A stretch of DNA of 64,000 bases. It comes from Ampelomyces quisqualis (Eukaryota > Ascomycota > Dothideomycetes > Pleosporales > Phaeosphaeriaceae). The notes below the pieces were generated by a model, which was not told the DNA's origin, ran no database searches, and worked only from the letters and a program-made list of their open reading frames with translations. The DNA lies in assembly GCA_018398575.1 (NCBI GenBank), contig JAGTXZ010000011.1, positions 2,728,001 to 2,792,000 on the forward strand, in the 5' to 3' direction. Positions 20,596 to 32,349 of this stretch are shown here, piece after piece. Each line of letters opens with the position of its first letter. Within the stretch, counting starts at the first letter, position 1. The position numbers were made by a program, and so were the translations under genes.

Positions 20596-22596
20596 TCACT
20601 CACTGTCGGCGAATGCCCCAAGAAGACTCGTAATGTCAACGTCCCCGTCGATATCACCGATGTCGCCCACATCTCCATCTCCGAGCACAGATTGACGTGC
20701 ACGCTCATCGTCAACGGCATAGTGAATCAAGCCGGGTACACGATACTCACTCGCTCGAACCGCAAACCTCTCGTCCCTATCGTCCAACACCCATCCAAAC
20801 CCATCTTTGATGTAGTTAGTGTTGAACTGAGTGAATGGTATACTCTCAGCGTCCAACTCGTCTCTGTACAACCAATCGCACAGCTCTTCACAAACCATAT
20901 GGGATTTATGGGCATCTTTGCAAGGCTCGATGACCGTGAAAATGGGTCTGATCACAGAATCTTGAGTCGTCTCCATCACATCGCTGAAGGTATTGTGCGT
21001 GTTGAAGTCATAGAAACTCCACAGATCACGGAAAAGCTTGAAGTAACTGGTATTGGGAGTACTCAGCTGTACGTTGTCCAACGTGATGTGTTGTGCAGAT
21101 GTAAGACTCTGAACGAGTAATTGTACATCGGAGAACAACATGGAGACATTCCGCAAGGCAAAGGTTTTCAGTCGCTGGAGGAAGGTCGCGGAGAAAATCT
21201 CGTGCAAACGAGAGGACGTGTCTAGCTGGTGGGAGAGATGCACGTCAAGTAGCCTTTGACGCTCGATGAAGTTCGGACTTAGATCGAGGTGCTCGAGATG
21301 GGGCATGGCATCGAGCAGGGCGCGTAATTGGCCAGAGTGCATACATTTGGGAGGATGGTCGATTTCATCCGCGCCGTGAGAGTTGATAGACAGCACGAGG
21401 CGTCTCATAGGGATAGTGCGTGCCATGATGAGGCTGTTTGTATAGTCGATGTTTGGGCACGTGAAGAGCTGGTGAGCAATGCCTATTGTTTCGTGGCCTG
21501 TGTACATGATGAACTCGGAGATGCTTGGGTTAGGTACAGAGATTAATGAGGAGATGACGATGGAGTAGCCCCTGAACTCGATTGGCAGTGCGTCGCTTTT
21601 GTTGAAGAGTTGACTTTCCATGGTCCTGCCGCGGTGAGCGATCTGAGCACGTGTGCTGTGCGGACGATTGCCGAGCCATGGCCATACTGTGGGTTTCCGA
21701 AAGCCAGAGGGCAGAGATCGATGAAAAGGCGTGTGGTATATAGGCTGCAAGTTCCAAGGCCGCCAAACTTCGCTGGTCAACACGAGCCTGATGAGATTCG
21801 GGCAAACTCCCAGTGCATGCCGGAGGGCTGCCGTATCAAGGCCAGCTTTCATGATTTCCTGCTCTTCCCGATAGAGTTGTTGGTAAAGCTCGTAGCTGTG
21901 TTGAATGCTCATCGCCGCCGCATTCCCTGCAATGACGTCTCTCGCCGACTGGCTGCCGTTTCGCAGCAAGATGCCTTTTGCCGATTCTGTGAGTTTCCCA
22001 TCTTTGTCGAAAAAGTCATCGTGCTCGAAAACGCCGTACTCGCCACTCTCGCTCGCTGAGTCGCGACTCAGATCTCTCAACAAACGTTGGATTCCGGTTT
22101 GGGTGCTCTTTTCGTCGACATGTATGGCGGCACGAAAAGCCTCCAGATCCGAATATTCCTCCAGCTGTGCATCATCCCAAACCAGTTCAGAGACACGAAA
22201 CCTGTACCTTGGATGAGCAAGTATCTGTTGCAAGCAATTCAAATTGGCGCGGTTTGGCGAGACATAGACCCGGTCAAGCAGCAGATCTACATTCGCTCCC
22301 AGATGCTTGCTGGACAAGCGCAGCCTCTTGATGTCCAAGCTCGATAGGTGTTGAGAGATGGTCGCCAGCAGCTCGGCAGGCAAATCCAGAATGCTCCTGT
22401 TACTTTTCACTGGGTGGGTGCTGAAAGCCTCGGGGAACTCGTCGCCGAAGAGACCTTCCATGAAGTCTAGAGAAGGCACGTCGCTCGCACTTGTGAGCAC
22501 GCGGGACACGCGCCGTTTACTGACGCCAGCCCGAGCAACCATGCTGCTCTTCCGCCGATGCGGCTTTGCCGGGCGTATCTGCAAGTTTGAGAACAT
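20596..22596 (-). CDS. F-box protein, large
   Basis: A single exon for 666 residues beginning at the ATG at 22596. An F-box lies at about residues 68-105: ILDLPAELLATISQHLSSLDIKRLRLSSK has the LP-x(2)-LL and serine/lysine pattern of the domain. The rest contains leucine-rich segments (MPHLEHLDLSPN, LKTFALRNVSML, ITLDNVQLS) resembling loose leucine-rich repeats, and an acidic tail (GDGDVGDIGDIDGDVD). Such proteins usually act as substrate receptors in SCF ubiquitin ligases; the target cannot be inferred. The basic first 35 residues could direct nuclear import. Confidence 0.8.
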   Translation of the reverse strand: MFSNLQIRPAKPHRRKSSMVARAGVSKRRVSRVLTSASDVPSLDFMEGLFGDEFPEAFSTHPVKSNRSILDLPAELLATISQHLSSLDIKRLRLSSKHLGANVDLLLDRVYVSPNRANLNCLQQILAHPRYRFRVSELVWDDAQLEEYSDLEAFRAAIHVDEKSTQTGIQRLLRDLSRDSASESGEYGVFEHDDFFDKDGKLTESAKGILLRNGSQSARDVIAGNAAAMSIQHSYELYQQLYREEQEIMKAGLDTAALRHALGVCPNLIRLVLTSEVWRPWNLQPIYHTPFHRSLPSGFRKPTVWPWLGNRPHSTRAQIAHRGRTMESQLFNKSDALPIEFRGYSIVISSLISVPNPSISEFIMYTGHETIGIAHQLFTCPNIDYTNSLIMARTIPMRRLVLSINSHGADEIDHPPKCMHSGQLRALLDAMPHLEHLDLSPNFIERQRLLDVHLSHQLDTSSRLHEIFSATFLQRLKTFALRNVSMLFSDVQLLVQSLTSAQHITLDNVQLSTPNTSYFKLFRDLWSFYDFNTHNTFSDVMETTQDSVIRPIFTVIEPCKDAHKSHMVCEELCDWLYRDELDAESIPFTQFNTNYIKDGFGWVLDDRDERFAVRASEYRVPGLIHYAVDDERARQSVLGDGDVGDIGDIDGDVDITSLLGAFADSE

Positions 22597-23277
22597 GTAG
22601 ATGCAAGTTGGATGTGTTCAGGACGGAATGCAAAGCAAGGATTTCCAGCACCAAGGCATGAGAGGTGGGAAGCCACATGGTGGAGACGTGCTAGAGTAGT
22701 GAGGCACCTAAGTAAGTACTGTACCACGTGCCCCTCAGTTTCCCAGAGCGCGCACATGACAACGCCTCACTGTACATGCAGTGTGCCTCGCATGTTCGAT
22801 TGCAAGCAGATCGCGACGACATGGCACGCAGAAAGTGAGGACAACAGGCTCCTGAAGAACAGCCTTTCTCTTGGTGTGGTCCGGGTGGTACCGGCCGTGT
22901 GCCCCGTTCGCTTAGGGCGTAGGTACCTACCAGACCGCCCGTTGTGGATCACGAGGACATGACAGCACTGCTCAGCGACACTCTCACGATTTTGCAATCT
23001 TTCCATTGCGTCAGGCGCCATCCAGCGGCCTGAGCGAGTCCCTTGGAACGTACATAGATAGGCACAGCCAGCAATCATGACCATCCTTCGATGCGTGTCC
23101 ACCGCCGAACGACACCGCCAACATGGCTTGCACAGAGGCTCACGACAAGCTGGCTACGACGACGACATCACATGTGCCAGCACCGAGTGCGCCCCAAGCC
23201 CCTCATCGACATGTCGAGTATGGCGGTGTCGGAGCCGCGAAAAAGATCCGTGTCAGGGAAGGGGGCGAGTCGCTCAT
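22597..23277. other. Intergenic region with no supported gene
   Basis: Contains the presumed promoter of the large F-box gene on its left and the 3' side of the DUF6699-like gene on its right. No coding signal recognised. Confidence 0.4.
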
Positions 23278-24068
23278 CTAGGAGCCTTCTTCCGCGATGA
23301 CGTTCTTGTTCTTCTTCTTCTTACCGCCCGAGCCGCCGCCACCCATGGACGATGTTGGCTGGTTGGATTGATGAACGACGAAGCGAGTGTAGCACTCTTC
23401 TGGGTCCCACTCGAAGCCAGCGAGGTACGGCTTGTCGAGCTCGTCGTCTGCCTGGATATCAAAGTCAGCACATGGCGAGCCGCACAGCTTACGCGGGATC
23501 CAAGTGATTAGATGGACGCGGAAGCGAGGCAGCACATACGCGCTTCTTGAACTGCTTGTGGATGGCGTCTAACGCATCCTTGATAGTAACACCCTTCATA
23601 TTCCGGGCGGTGACCTCAAGACCGAGCGGGAAATGCAGCGTGACCTTCTTGACCTTGGGCGTGCATAATGGCAGCTTCAAGACTGCCGGATCCTCGACCT
23701 TGCTCGATGACTCGTTCAGTTTCCTGGCATAGTCAGCACTGGCTGTCCGACGGCGAGCTCGCCCCTGACGAGCTCGGATACACGTCACAGGTTTGGTGTT
23801 TTCACGTACCATCCGAGCTTCTGTGTCTCGATTGAAATGGAAATGTCCTTCTTCTCCTTCTCTGTCATCAGTCAGCCCCACCTGCCCCTCTCACGCTGCC
23901 CCGCGCTGGGCTGTTTTCGTCTCACTCACCCAGGTCTTCGATGCTGTAGACATCGGCAGCCATAGAAGAAGCTCTGCGGTGACCCTTCTTGACCTCTTCC
24001 GCTGTAGCCTTGACGAAGTTGTCATTGCTGGCCGAATCGACCTTGGAGAGCGGGGCTGTGTCTGCCAT
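23278..24068 (-). CDS. DUF6699-like small protein, four exons
   Basis: Exons 24068-23930, 23861-23810, 23723-23540 and 23451-23278 give 182 residues starting MADTAPLSKVDS. The conserved core is KVKKVTLHFPLGLEV, then GVTIKDALDAIHKQF across exon 3, and FEWDPEECYTRFVVHQ in exon 4. This order of a strand, a GVT-led helix and a final strand resembles DUF6699, a fungal domain without known function; the assignment is by pattern and moderately sure. The C-terminus is a Gly run followed by KKKKNKN, which may bind nucleic acid or act as a nuclear signal. All four exons join in one frame with GT-AG sites. Confidence 0.7.
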
Positions 24069-24696
24069 TGTGGGGTAATGGTAAGTAGGGCTGCAGAAGG
24101 GTTGCAACAATGAATGGGCTGTGTGAAGCTGGAGCTTGGTGGTAGTGTTTGGTGAGAGTAGCAGAGACGGCGAGGCACAGCAGAGTGTGTGAGGAAAGGG
24201 AAACAAGGCAGCGAGGGCGCCGTTTATGAGGGGTTGTGGCTTGTCATTTGATCAGCTCACCACGGTCATCCAATCCAATGAAACGGGCGTCCGTGAATGG
24301 GTGGGCCCGAGCGCCTGGGGTGCAGGTGCGGGGAAAGAGCTATCATTCTTGTTGCGCCCCCGGAATGAGGGCAGAGGGGAAGACAAAGGGCACCAAGCAG
24401 AAGCAATAGGCCGAAGCACGATGCTAGCAGTTGAGCCTCCAACTCGTCTTCTCGGCTTGTTTGAGCTTCACCTCTGCGTTGCAACCCCAAACGATGGTGG
24501 CTCATGCGACTCGGGTTACGTCATCGCAACCAGGTGAGACGCGCATCCACGCACTTCATTCTAGTCCGATCCGGAGAGTGCTAGAACGTGTCTGGGGGAT
24601 GGCTACTAGGCAAGCTTGGTGCGAGGGTACTGTAAGGAACACGATGAGCCCTGGTTGTCTATTCATCAGCTTTCAGCAAGCATTGATGGTGTTCGA
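24069..24696. other. Intergenic region between two leftward genes
   Basis: Bases 24069-24210 are pyrimidine-rich on the gene strand and likely form the leader of the DUF6699-like gene. The remainder shows nothing recognisable. Confidence 0.4.
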
Positions 24697-25873
24697 CTAC
24701 GAATGGCCGCTGATCTTGACAGGCACATACAGCTCCTCGAGATACTTCTCCTCCTCCTCGGTCAGCTCTTTCCCTCGTGCATCGAGTGCCTCATCCATAC
24801 GCGCTACACTCGAGAAGCCAACGATAGGGCTCGAGACACGCTTGTTAGTCCACGCAAGCGCGACGTGGCTCATCTTCCAGTCGTGCTTCTTGGCAATTTC
24901 CTCCACTCGCTCAATCATCTGCTTATCGTTGTTCTGACGTCCGGTAAAAAGAGTCTTCGCCTTCTCCTCGCCTTCCGAGCGTGTGGTGGAGCCGAATGCG
25001 GAGGGAGGACGGGCAAGGTGACCGCGGCAGAGCGGTGCCCACTGTTGTTGGTTAGTCCTGACTTCTCAGCGCTGCACGCAAGACATACCGGGATCAGACC
25101 AACACCAGTGTCGTTGCAGAATCTGTTCATCTCACGCTCTTCTTCGCGGTAGAGCAGATTGTAATGGTTCTGCATGCTAATGAACTTGGTCCAACCGTGC
25201 TTCTCCGCTGCAAACTGCATCTGCGCGAACTGCACCGCCCACATTGAACTTGCACCAATGTAATGCACCTTGCCGCTCTTGACCAAGTCGTGCAATGCCT
25301 CCATTGTTTCCTCAATCGGTGTACTTGGGTCGAAGCGATGGATCTGAAGGAGATCAATGTAGTCGGTGTCGAGACGCTTGAGCGAGGCATCGACGGCGTT
25401 GAAGATGGCCTGGCGCGATAGGCCACCCTGGTTCGTATAGTCTCTGAGCTGTGGAAGCTCCTTGCCGTACTGGATGGTTCGAAGGCCTGCGTCTTCGCCC
25501 GTGTATCCGTAGCATTTCGTGAGGATGACCAGCTTGTGGCGCGGGAGGTCGTATTCCTTCATGGCCTTGCCGATCATCTCTTCCGAGACGCCATTCGAGT
25601 AGACATTGGCTGACCGTTTGTGTCAGCGAGTGCCCCAATCTTGAAGTGCTTCGTCAGCATACCAGTATCCCACGTCGTAAGCCCTCGGTCGTATGCAGCC
25701 TTCAACAGAGGCAGCGACTCCTCTTCTTCAATGACCCAGGGCTGCCATTTGGACGAGCCTATGCTCATGGCACCCAGGATAGGCACCGACACCCTTAGGC
25801 CGCTCTTTCCCAAGCGCTTGTACTCAGCCTTGGACTCCTTTAAAAGGCCTTCGATATCTAGCTTGTCCGGCAT
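24697..25873 (-). CDS. Aldo/keto reductase
   Basis: Three exons, 25873-25663, 25609-25089 and 25041-24697, give 358 residues. The catalytic tetrad is complete: Asp in TTWDTANVYSNG (D69) and Tyr in the same segment (Y74), Lys in ILTKCYG (K102) and His in LLQIHRFD (H161). The nucleotide-binding end is shown by GVGLIPWAPL and the C-terminal SSPIVGFSSVARMDEAL segment. It therefore reduces carbonyls with NADPH, probably in the cytosol. It resembles the norsolorinic/versiconal type of fungal AKRs (AKR9-like) in having the YSNGxSEE sequence, but no biosynthetic cluster surrounds it, so a detoxifying role is as likely. Confidence 0.92.
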
Positions 25874-26669
25874 GATTGCGTCGGTGCTGGATTGTTGTCG
25901 GTGCCAAGGTTGTGACGCCTCGTCTGGAGGCAGCCCACGTCTTTATACCTCGACCGACAGCTCATCATGCCCCTCATTGGGAAGCGGCGACAGAGGGAAA
26001 ACTGTCATCGCGGATTTTGCGGGGATAGTTGCTCATTGCCGGTGGGTGATGCGGGGCGTAGCCAGTTTGACCGGGCCAGGCTTGCGTCATGTAGCGTTCA
26101 ACATGCTTGCCGAGCTCTCTGCGGCTTGGATTGACCGGCTGGCCTGCTGGGAGGACACCATGTTGATTGCGCGTGGAGCCGTGTTGAAAGGGACCGGGCT
26201 CAGAAGTACCGCCTCACAATCGGCATGCATCTACGGAGTAGGTGGTGCAGACATGTCCAAGCGTCACGTGGCTGACAGGCCTGTGACTCTGAGGCTGCCA
26301 CAGGAAGACTCGAGAATGATGGTCGGGACATTCAAGCATGCTGGTCACGATGAAGGAGAAAATACAAGCATCGGGGAAATCGAGGCTGAGCATGGTTAAA
26401 GATGCGAAGGATTCACATGAATCATCATGGATTTGCTCTATGCTGGAAACGCAGCCCATCTGGATAGAAGTCGCCGGAAAACATGATTGCCACCACAGTC
26501 GCACGTAGTCATCACACGCGATCGTGACGCCATGTTCCATCCGTAATTGGTGGTATTGTTATCGAACACTCCTTTTTGAGCTGAACCCCAAGGCGCCAAC
26601 TGCAGTCCGTCATGCAGAGAAGCTCATATGCTCATATGCCGTGAAAGAAACCCGTACTCCTGAGCACAT
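25874..26669. other. Intergenic region with no supported gene
   Basis: Upstream region of the aldo/keto reductase and downstream side of RPL9. Nothing recognisable on either strand. Confidence 0.4.
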
Positions 26670-27811
26670 TTATTTCTCGTCTCCAATGTTACCCCGCTCC
26701 GACACGTATAGACCGTCCAAGAACTTTCGGATATCCTTGTTGCGGACCTTGCAGATTTGCTGGATGTCGGCGGCACTCTGGGAGACGTCCTCCAAGCTCT
26801 GCAAACTTGTTAGCAACTGTTCTTCGGGTGGAATCTGAATCGCCTACGTTTCCGGTGAGTTGGAGCTCGTCCTTCTGGTTCTTCGATGGCTCGACGTGGA
26901 CGCCGGGTCTCATGGTGACTTTTCGTACGAGCTTCTCGCCCACGAAGTTCCTGATCTCAACCTCGAACTGGTCGGTCTCCTTGTTCTTCTCGATGTTGAC
27001 GTTGATAGGGAAACTAGACGTTGTTAGTCGCATTCCGAACGTGTTGCGTGGCCACGAGGAGTAGGCGAGCAGCGCGATCTGCAAAGGTGAACATACTGGG
27101 CGTAGACGTATCGCATCCTGGTTCATGGTTAGCAGATGTGCCTTTCTTGTTCCGTTCGAGCTCACTCACTTGTACTTGTAACCCTTGGTAACGCCGATGA
27201 TCAAGTTGTTCTGTTCGCCATAAGCCTTTGCTCAATACCTCGCCGGTGTCCCGAATACTTCGAGGGTCGAGACGTACGATGAGAGTTCGCACAGTGCGGA
27301 TGGTAGCGACGCTCTTGCGCGATCCGTGATGGAGCTCAATCTTGATGACGTTCTTCGAGGGCTGCCAGAGTCTTAGTTTCTGGCTCCAGGTCGCAATTTC
27401 GATGCCAACATACGTGTGTGAAGCTGACCGCCAAGTGACCAAGAGACTTTGTGAGCTTGCCCTGCGCGCTTTGTAAGAAGGTGTTTGTTCATGATGGTTC
27501 GTGTTGCGGCTTACTCGGGGACCTGTCACGGGTTGTTAGCATTTGCGTGCAAGACCTGCGCCATAGCCTGCTCACCCTCAACGAGGACATTTCGGGTCTT
27601 GATGGTGACCTTGACCCCCTCGGGGACTTCGAGCAATTCCTCGGAGTGGCTATACCCAGTGTCAGCCCATGTTCGTCCAGTTCTCGGATTGTTGCGATGC
27701 GTGCGGGCGGGCGGGACTGTATGAGGGTGCGGGCTGGGTGACTGCAGGTGCGATTCGAGCAAGGCGGCGACTGCGCAATCGCCGCCGTGGAGAGACGTAC
27801 ATGTACTTCAT
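26670..27811 (-). CDS. rpl9: 60S ribosomal protein L9 (uL6)
   Basis: Nine exons: 27811-27801, 27649-27576, 27522-27515, 27461-27414, 27361-27278, 27210-27170, 27117-27097, 27013-26848 and 26798-26670, giving 193 residues. The protein begins MKYIHSEELLEVPEGV and has the expected uL6 landmarks: VEGPRGKLTKSL, KIELHHGSRKSVATIRT, NNLIIGVTKGYKYKMR, PINVNIEKNKE and the C-terminal RNIGDEK-like tail. The protein is part of the large ribosomal subunit near the factor-binding region. Every junction falls inside a conserved stretch, which makes the model secure. Exon 3 is only 8 bases (Gly-Pro-Arg region), and the first exon has only 11 coding bases. Many introns are typical of ribosomal-protein genes in Pezizomycotina. 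Confidence 0.95.
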
Positions 27812-27866
27812 CTTGAGGGTTGCTGCGGGTTAGTGGTGTCGATTGAGGATTCGCGTGTTGGGAATT

Positions 27867-28860
27867 TTAGAAGAATAAGCGAAAACCCGCCCGTCGTGCG
27901 TTGACGACGCTAGTCCAGGGTGGGATAGCGTTGGTGTGTCTTGGCGTGCACTCGAACAACATCATCGCAACAATCAACACTGGCGTGCCGATCACTTGGT
28001 CGCTCTTTGCACAGAACCAATGCATCATGAAATACATCTTGCTCGAGTCCGCGCTGTCGCGCCCATTCGTTTCATGCTCGCCCACCTCTTTCGCATTCCG
28101 GCCCAGCCTCCGCCAGCTGCCAAAGGCGACTCGCAGTGGGCATGGAAGGACGAGCTCATAGGTGGTAGGAACAGGCTGATGAAGCTGCTCACCTTACTGT
28201 GTTGAAATCGGTACCAGTCCCGCAATTTCAATGTCCTCTCGGCCATTGTTCCAGTGCTGTGCCCTGAGGCGAAAAGACCAAGTTCTTCCAGAGTCCCACA
28301 TAGACCGAGTGTGATGATTTGACAAATGCAGTATCGCATCAAAGCCTCGAGCCTGCATATTGTGTCAAAGTCCGTCGATACGGGGCAGTACTTCTGCAAA
28401 CGGGATCGACTGACGGAATGCGCTTCGAGAAGCTACTCACCAGATCGGTAATGACTGTCTGCTGATCAGTCCTGAACAGCTCATGGGCAAGTTCTGAGAC
28501 TTCTGATGCGGTGTCCGGATTGTCTGGATTCTCCTCCACCTCTCGGACCAAGCAGATCAGCCGTGGCATCCGAGACATTCCTTGCATCATCGTTTGTAGA
28601 CCACTGCAAAACTCCGGTCCTGTGAGGATTATCGGGCAGTTGGAGGTGCAGCCATACTGGTGAATCGAATACAGAGTCTGCGCCATCGCTAACAAGTTCA
28701 CTGAAATATTGTAAAATCCATCATTGTGGAATTACGACGGTAGAAAGCTTGCTTTTACCTCATGCGTCAGCAATGAGTAGTACAGAGAGCGAAACATCTC
28801 ATCTTCTCCCGCATCGAGACCTCTGCTCGCAAAAAGACGGCTCAGCCCTCTACTATGCGA
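27867..28860 (-). pseudogene. Fragment of a regulator-like gene (C-terminal part)
   Basis: Two good exons are visible: about 28701-28442 (AMAQTLYSIHQYGCTSNCPI through ELFRTDQQTVITDL) and, after an intron from GTGAGT to TTTGCAG, about 28393-28200 (KYCPVSTDFDTICRLEALM through LKLRDW). Flanking pieces also look coding: a segment at 28860-28760 ending SLYYSLLTHE, and one at 28025-27870 with IGTPVLIVAMMLFE. The style matches the C-terminal half of fungal Zn2Cys6 regulators, but no DNA-binding domain or start codon was found, and the phases of the outer pieces do not join. I treat it as a decayed or incomplete gene. Coordinates are approximate. Confidence 0.45.
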
Positions 28861-30377
28861 TGTTCACTGGCCAGACTTGAAGTCTAGCATTGTCTATGTC
28901 GCGGTCAGCTCGGGCCCAGGGAACGATTCGATCAGCTTACCTCAAACGATGACAGTAGCTCGGTAGCAGCAATGTCTCACTCGAAAGATTCAATCCCGTA
29001 TCATTGGACATCAATGTACATCGCAAGCTTGTTAATGCGTCACCATGTCTCTCTCTCTCTCGCAACCTCGATGACACAGCCAGCAACAAATCAATGAGTA
29101 GCGTTACGCAAGACTGTACTTCTATCCCGTCGAGGAGCGACCAGCGTCAAAAAACTTGGCCTACAGAAATGCTGTATCCCATGGCATCGACCGTGCCCCA
29201 ACCAGGTCCATCAGTTAGCGTCGCAGCGAATCCTCGGGACTAGTCAACGGCTGCGACACGCTTGAAGCACACTGCTCGTCGGGGACACAGTAACGATAGG
29301 GACGAAGGGCGCTGATAAAACCTCCTCTGTCCTCGGCCGCTCGAGCGGATCGTGCATGCAGCATTAGGGACCCATCAGTCGCAGTCCTTGAGTAAGGCGC
29401 GGACAAAGTCAACCAGTTAGCCTAAAACTCCACCAACGCAATCTCGGGCTCCAGGAGGGCAACATGCAAGCTTACGGGCTTATTTGCCGCATAATGGCAT
29501 GTACATATGTTGACCCCTCGAACACGTTACACATGATGACTACTACTCGTCGCACTACTGGCGGTCGACTTGCTTGAGATCACAATAGCTGGATGATTGC
29601 GTACCTTGACTTTGCGCTCACGGCATTTGATGCATCTCCCCGTTTTATTCATGCTTCTTGGTACCGCAAACAGGAGGACATGCCCTGTATCAACAGGGAA
29701 CGGTTTCGCAGTTTCGAGCCTTTAAGGAACTTCCGGGTTGCAGTCGTGCACACGCCACAACACTTTGAGATTCTGCTTCTCTGGTTGCTAATGTATTTGA
29801 CTCCTCAGACTTGACTTGTTGTGAACCCGACCTGAATGTAAAAAAAAATGTAGCGTCAAAACGTGTATTCAATGCGAAGATGCCGAGTTTGACAACACTG
29901 CCTGCGAGACCCTCCGATGATGAGGGAAAAAAACTACAATCGCATAACTATAACCAGCTCGCAGATTTACAAACAGTTGATTGCTAAGCCAGGGGGCCTT
30001 GGAGCTGATGACTGTGCTTTGGATGTTGCAGAACCTAACCGTTTTCGGTGTGCTTGGAAAGTCATCAGATCTACCAACCACAGCAAGCTCTGGCGTCGAG
30101 CTGGCCAGAAACAAAACAAACCTCACATACATTCTCATCACAGCGACTCCTGATATCTGCGATCCAACTTCAAGATGGTCCTGTGCTATGTGTAGCTTAG
30201 CTTGCCTGTTAGTGAACAGCGGCGGAGTGTTTCCTCGGCTACGCCTACCGTACCCCTCTCAGCTCTAGTACCTTATGGCTGTCATAGCCGTTACCGAATG
30301 CGATTGACAACATGTCGACATCAAAAACTCCCCAGAACCTCTTCCTCAATTCCCAATTCCACTCTCGACACATAAAC
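28861..30377. other. Intergenic region with no supported gene
   Basis: About 1.5 kb. The left end may hold further debris of the regulator-like gene (a GAG-GTAAGC donor-like site near 28941). A short CT microsatellite lies near 29047-29060. The right 200 bases should contain the ureohydrolase promoter. Confidence 0.4.
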
Positions 30378-32349
30378 ATGGCATTCGTCATACCTCTCCT
30401 TCTGCTGAGCGACTATGCCTCGGCTCGCGAGGTCGTGTTCCCGCCCACATCTGGCTACGCCACCGACGATCAAATCATCCTTGGCGGGTACAACGATCCG
30501 GACATTTCGCACGCGAAATTCGGTGGCTTGAATACTTTTGCGAATTTGCCGTATGTGCATTGTTTGGCCGAGAAGGGAGAGGAGGTGGAGAAGTTTGATA
30601 TTGCGATTTTGGGTGCGCCGTTTGATACTGTGAGTATGCTCATCTTGTTGTTTGTGCAGTTGCGAAGATGCATGGTTGCATCTTGGGGAGAACGGCTCTG
30701 GTCCCGGTAGCTATGTTGCACACAGCAGTGTGCGAGTTGAGCATACAGTTTCTGCATGCTGCAGATGTTCTGGAGAGCGCGCAGGCGGGAAGGCACGAAA
30801 CCTGATTGAGAAGTGTGGGTGCTGTAGATGGCCACGTCATCTTAGAGATAGACACGGTGCCTTAAACGGGACACACATACTGACAAGCGAGACGATCTCG
30901 CGTGGGGATATCGAGAGCTTTTTATCGATACGACACAGGGACTGACCTTTGGCAGGGCGTCACAGCACGGCCTGGAGCTCGCTTCGGACCGAGTGGCATT
31001 CGTCGGGGCTCACGGAGAATCTCCCCGGGAGCAGGGTGGAGCATATACACAGGTGCGTGAGAATTTGCGGGAACGTGGCGCCGTAAGTGTGACCAAGATT
31101 GTTATGCTGCCAAGTCCGTTGTCGCACCACCTGCGCGTCGCCCGCATCGGTGTGCACCTGCATGTGGGTTTGCTTACGACTGTTCTTTCGTTTCGTCAAC
31201 TGTAGCACAAAATATCAAGCTTGGTGACATGATGAGACACGACGATGGCTGTCGTGCCCGAAAGTTGAAGAACTGGTAGCGCTGCAGCAGGCTGACAAAG
31301 AGCAGGAGAGAATGTTCTGATAGAATGGGCCAAGATCGTCGACTGTGGAGACGCACCATTGACCTTCTTGGTAACCAGCCCATTTCGAGTAGAAGTCTTG
31401 GCTGACATGGAGTAGGACAATACGGCCGCGCTGGCACAACTTGACAAGGCGCACAGAGTTAGTGACTCCACCTCTTTGCTTGAAGAAGTTCGGCCTATCT
31501 AACGTTTTTGAAAGATAGTATCCGCTAGGCACACGAATGCTAGTGACAAGGCAGTACCAAGAATCGTTACTCTTGGTGGAGACCATACCACCACATTGTC
31601 AGCGTTGCGCTCTACTCATGACCATTGGGGCGCTGTAAGTGTGATACACTTCGACAGCCACATAGGTAAGATGTACATACCCAGCCGTATAGAAGTTGCT
31701 GATGTGCCGTGCAAAGACACCTGGGACCCAGAAGTCTTAGGTCAGTAATCAGCATGGTTGCACAGATTGATTTTACCATATTGATGTGCTGCAGGTGGAG
31801 GCATCTCTCATTACGCCGGTGTGAACCATGGTACCTTTCTCCACATAGCCCATGAAGAGGGTTTGATTCGGAACACATCAATACATGCAGGAATTCGTGC
31901 CCCGGTAATCCGTCCAAAGAGAGACGTGCGCAACGACCTAAGATGCGGATTCGAAATTATCAAAGCCAGAGAAATAGATCGTTTCGGCGTACAGGAAGTT
32001 ATTGACAAACTGAAGAAACGCGTAGCTGGCACTAAAGTCTACATTAGCGTAGATATAGATGTCTTGGATCCAGCCTTTGCACCGGCTACAGGCACGGCCG
32101 AGGTTGGTGGCTGGTCCACACGCGAACTCTTGACGATTTTGGATAGTCTCGAGGGACTTGAAGTCGTAGGTGCAGATGTCGGTATGTTTGAAAACAGTTC
32201 GCTGTAAAGTGCAGTCCACTAACACCTCCGTAGTCGAAGTCGCACCAGTTTATGACAACGCGGGTGAGACGACAGTTTTGGCAGCTGCTGAGGTAGCCTT
32301 GGCGCTGATTAGACTGATGGTGAAGAAGCCTGTATCTGGAGTGATGTGA
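30378..32349 (+). CDS. Secreted agmatinase-like ureohydrolase
   Basis: Eight exons (30378-30629, 30956-31052, 31306-31370, 31416-31461, 31519-31665, 31717-31740, 31795-32181, 32234-32349) give 377 residues. It starts with a signal peptide (MAFVIPLLLLSDYASA). The arginase-fold manganese ligands are intact: H176 in LGGDH, D199/H201/D203 in HFDSHID, and D297/D299 in SVDIDVLDP. GARFGPSGIRRGSR and VDCGDAP are typical of agmatinases, which split agmatine to putrescine and urea. Secretion is unusual for the reaction but common among fungal members. Intron 4 carries a CTAAC branch site, and a GTAAGT at 31635 is coding, not a donor, because reading through gives HWGAVSVIHFDSHI. Confidence 0.88.

Noticed and set aside
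24697..25873. Aldo/keto reductase as part of a secondary-metabolite cluster
   Set aside because: No polyketide synthase, NRPS, terpene cyclase, P450 or cluster regulator is near; neighbours are housekeeping genes.
31635..31640. GTAAGT as a 5' splice site in the ureohydrolase gene
   Set aside because: Reading through it encodes the conserved VSVIHFDSHID metal-binding segment; the true donor is the GTAAGA at 31666.
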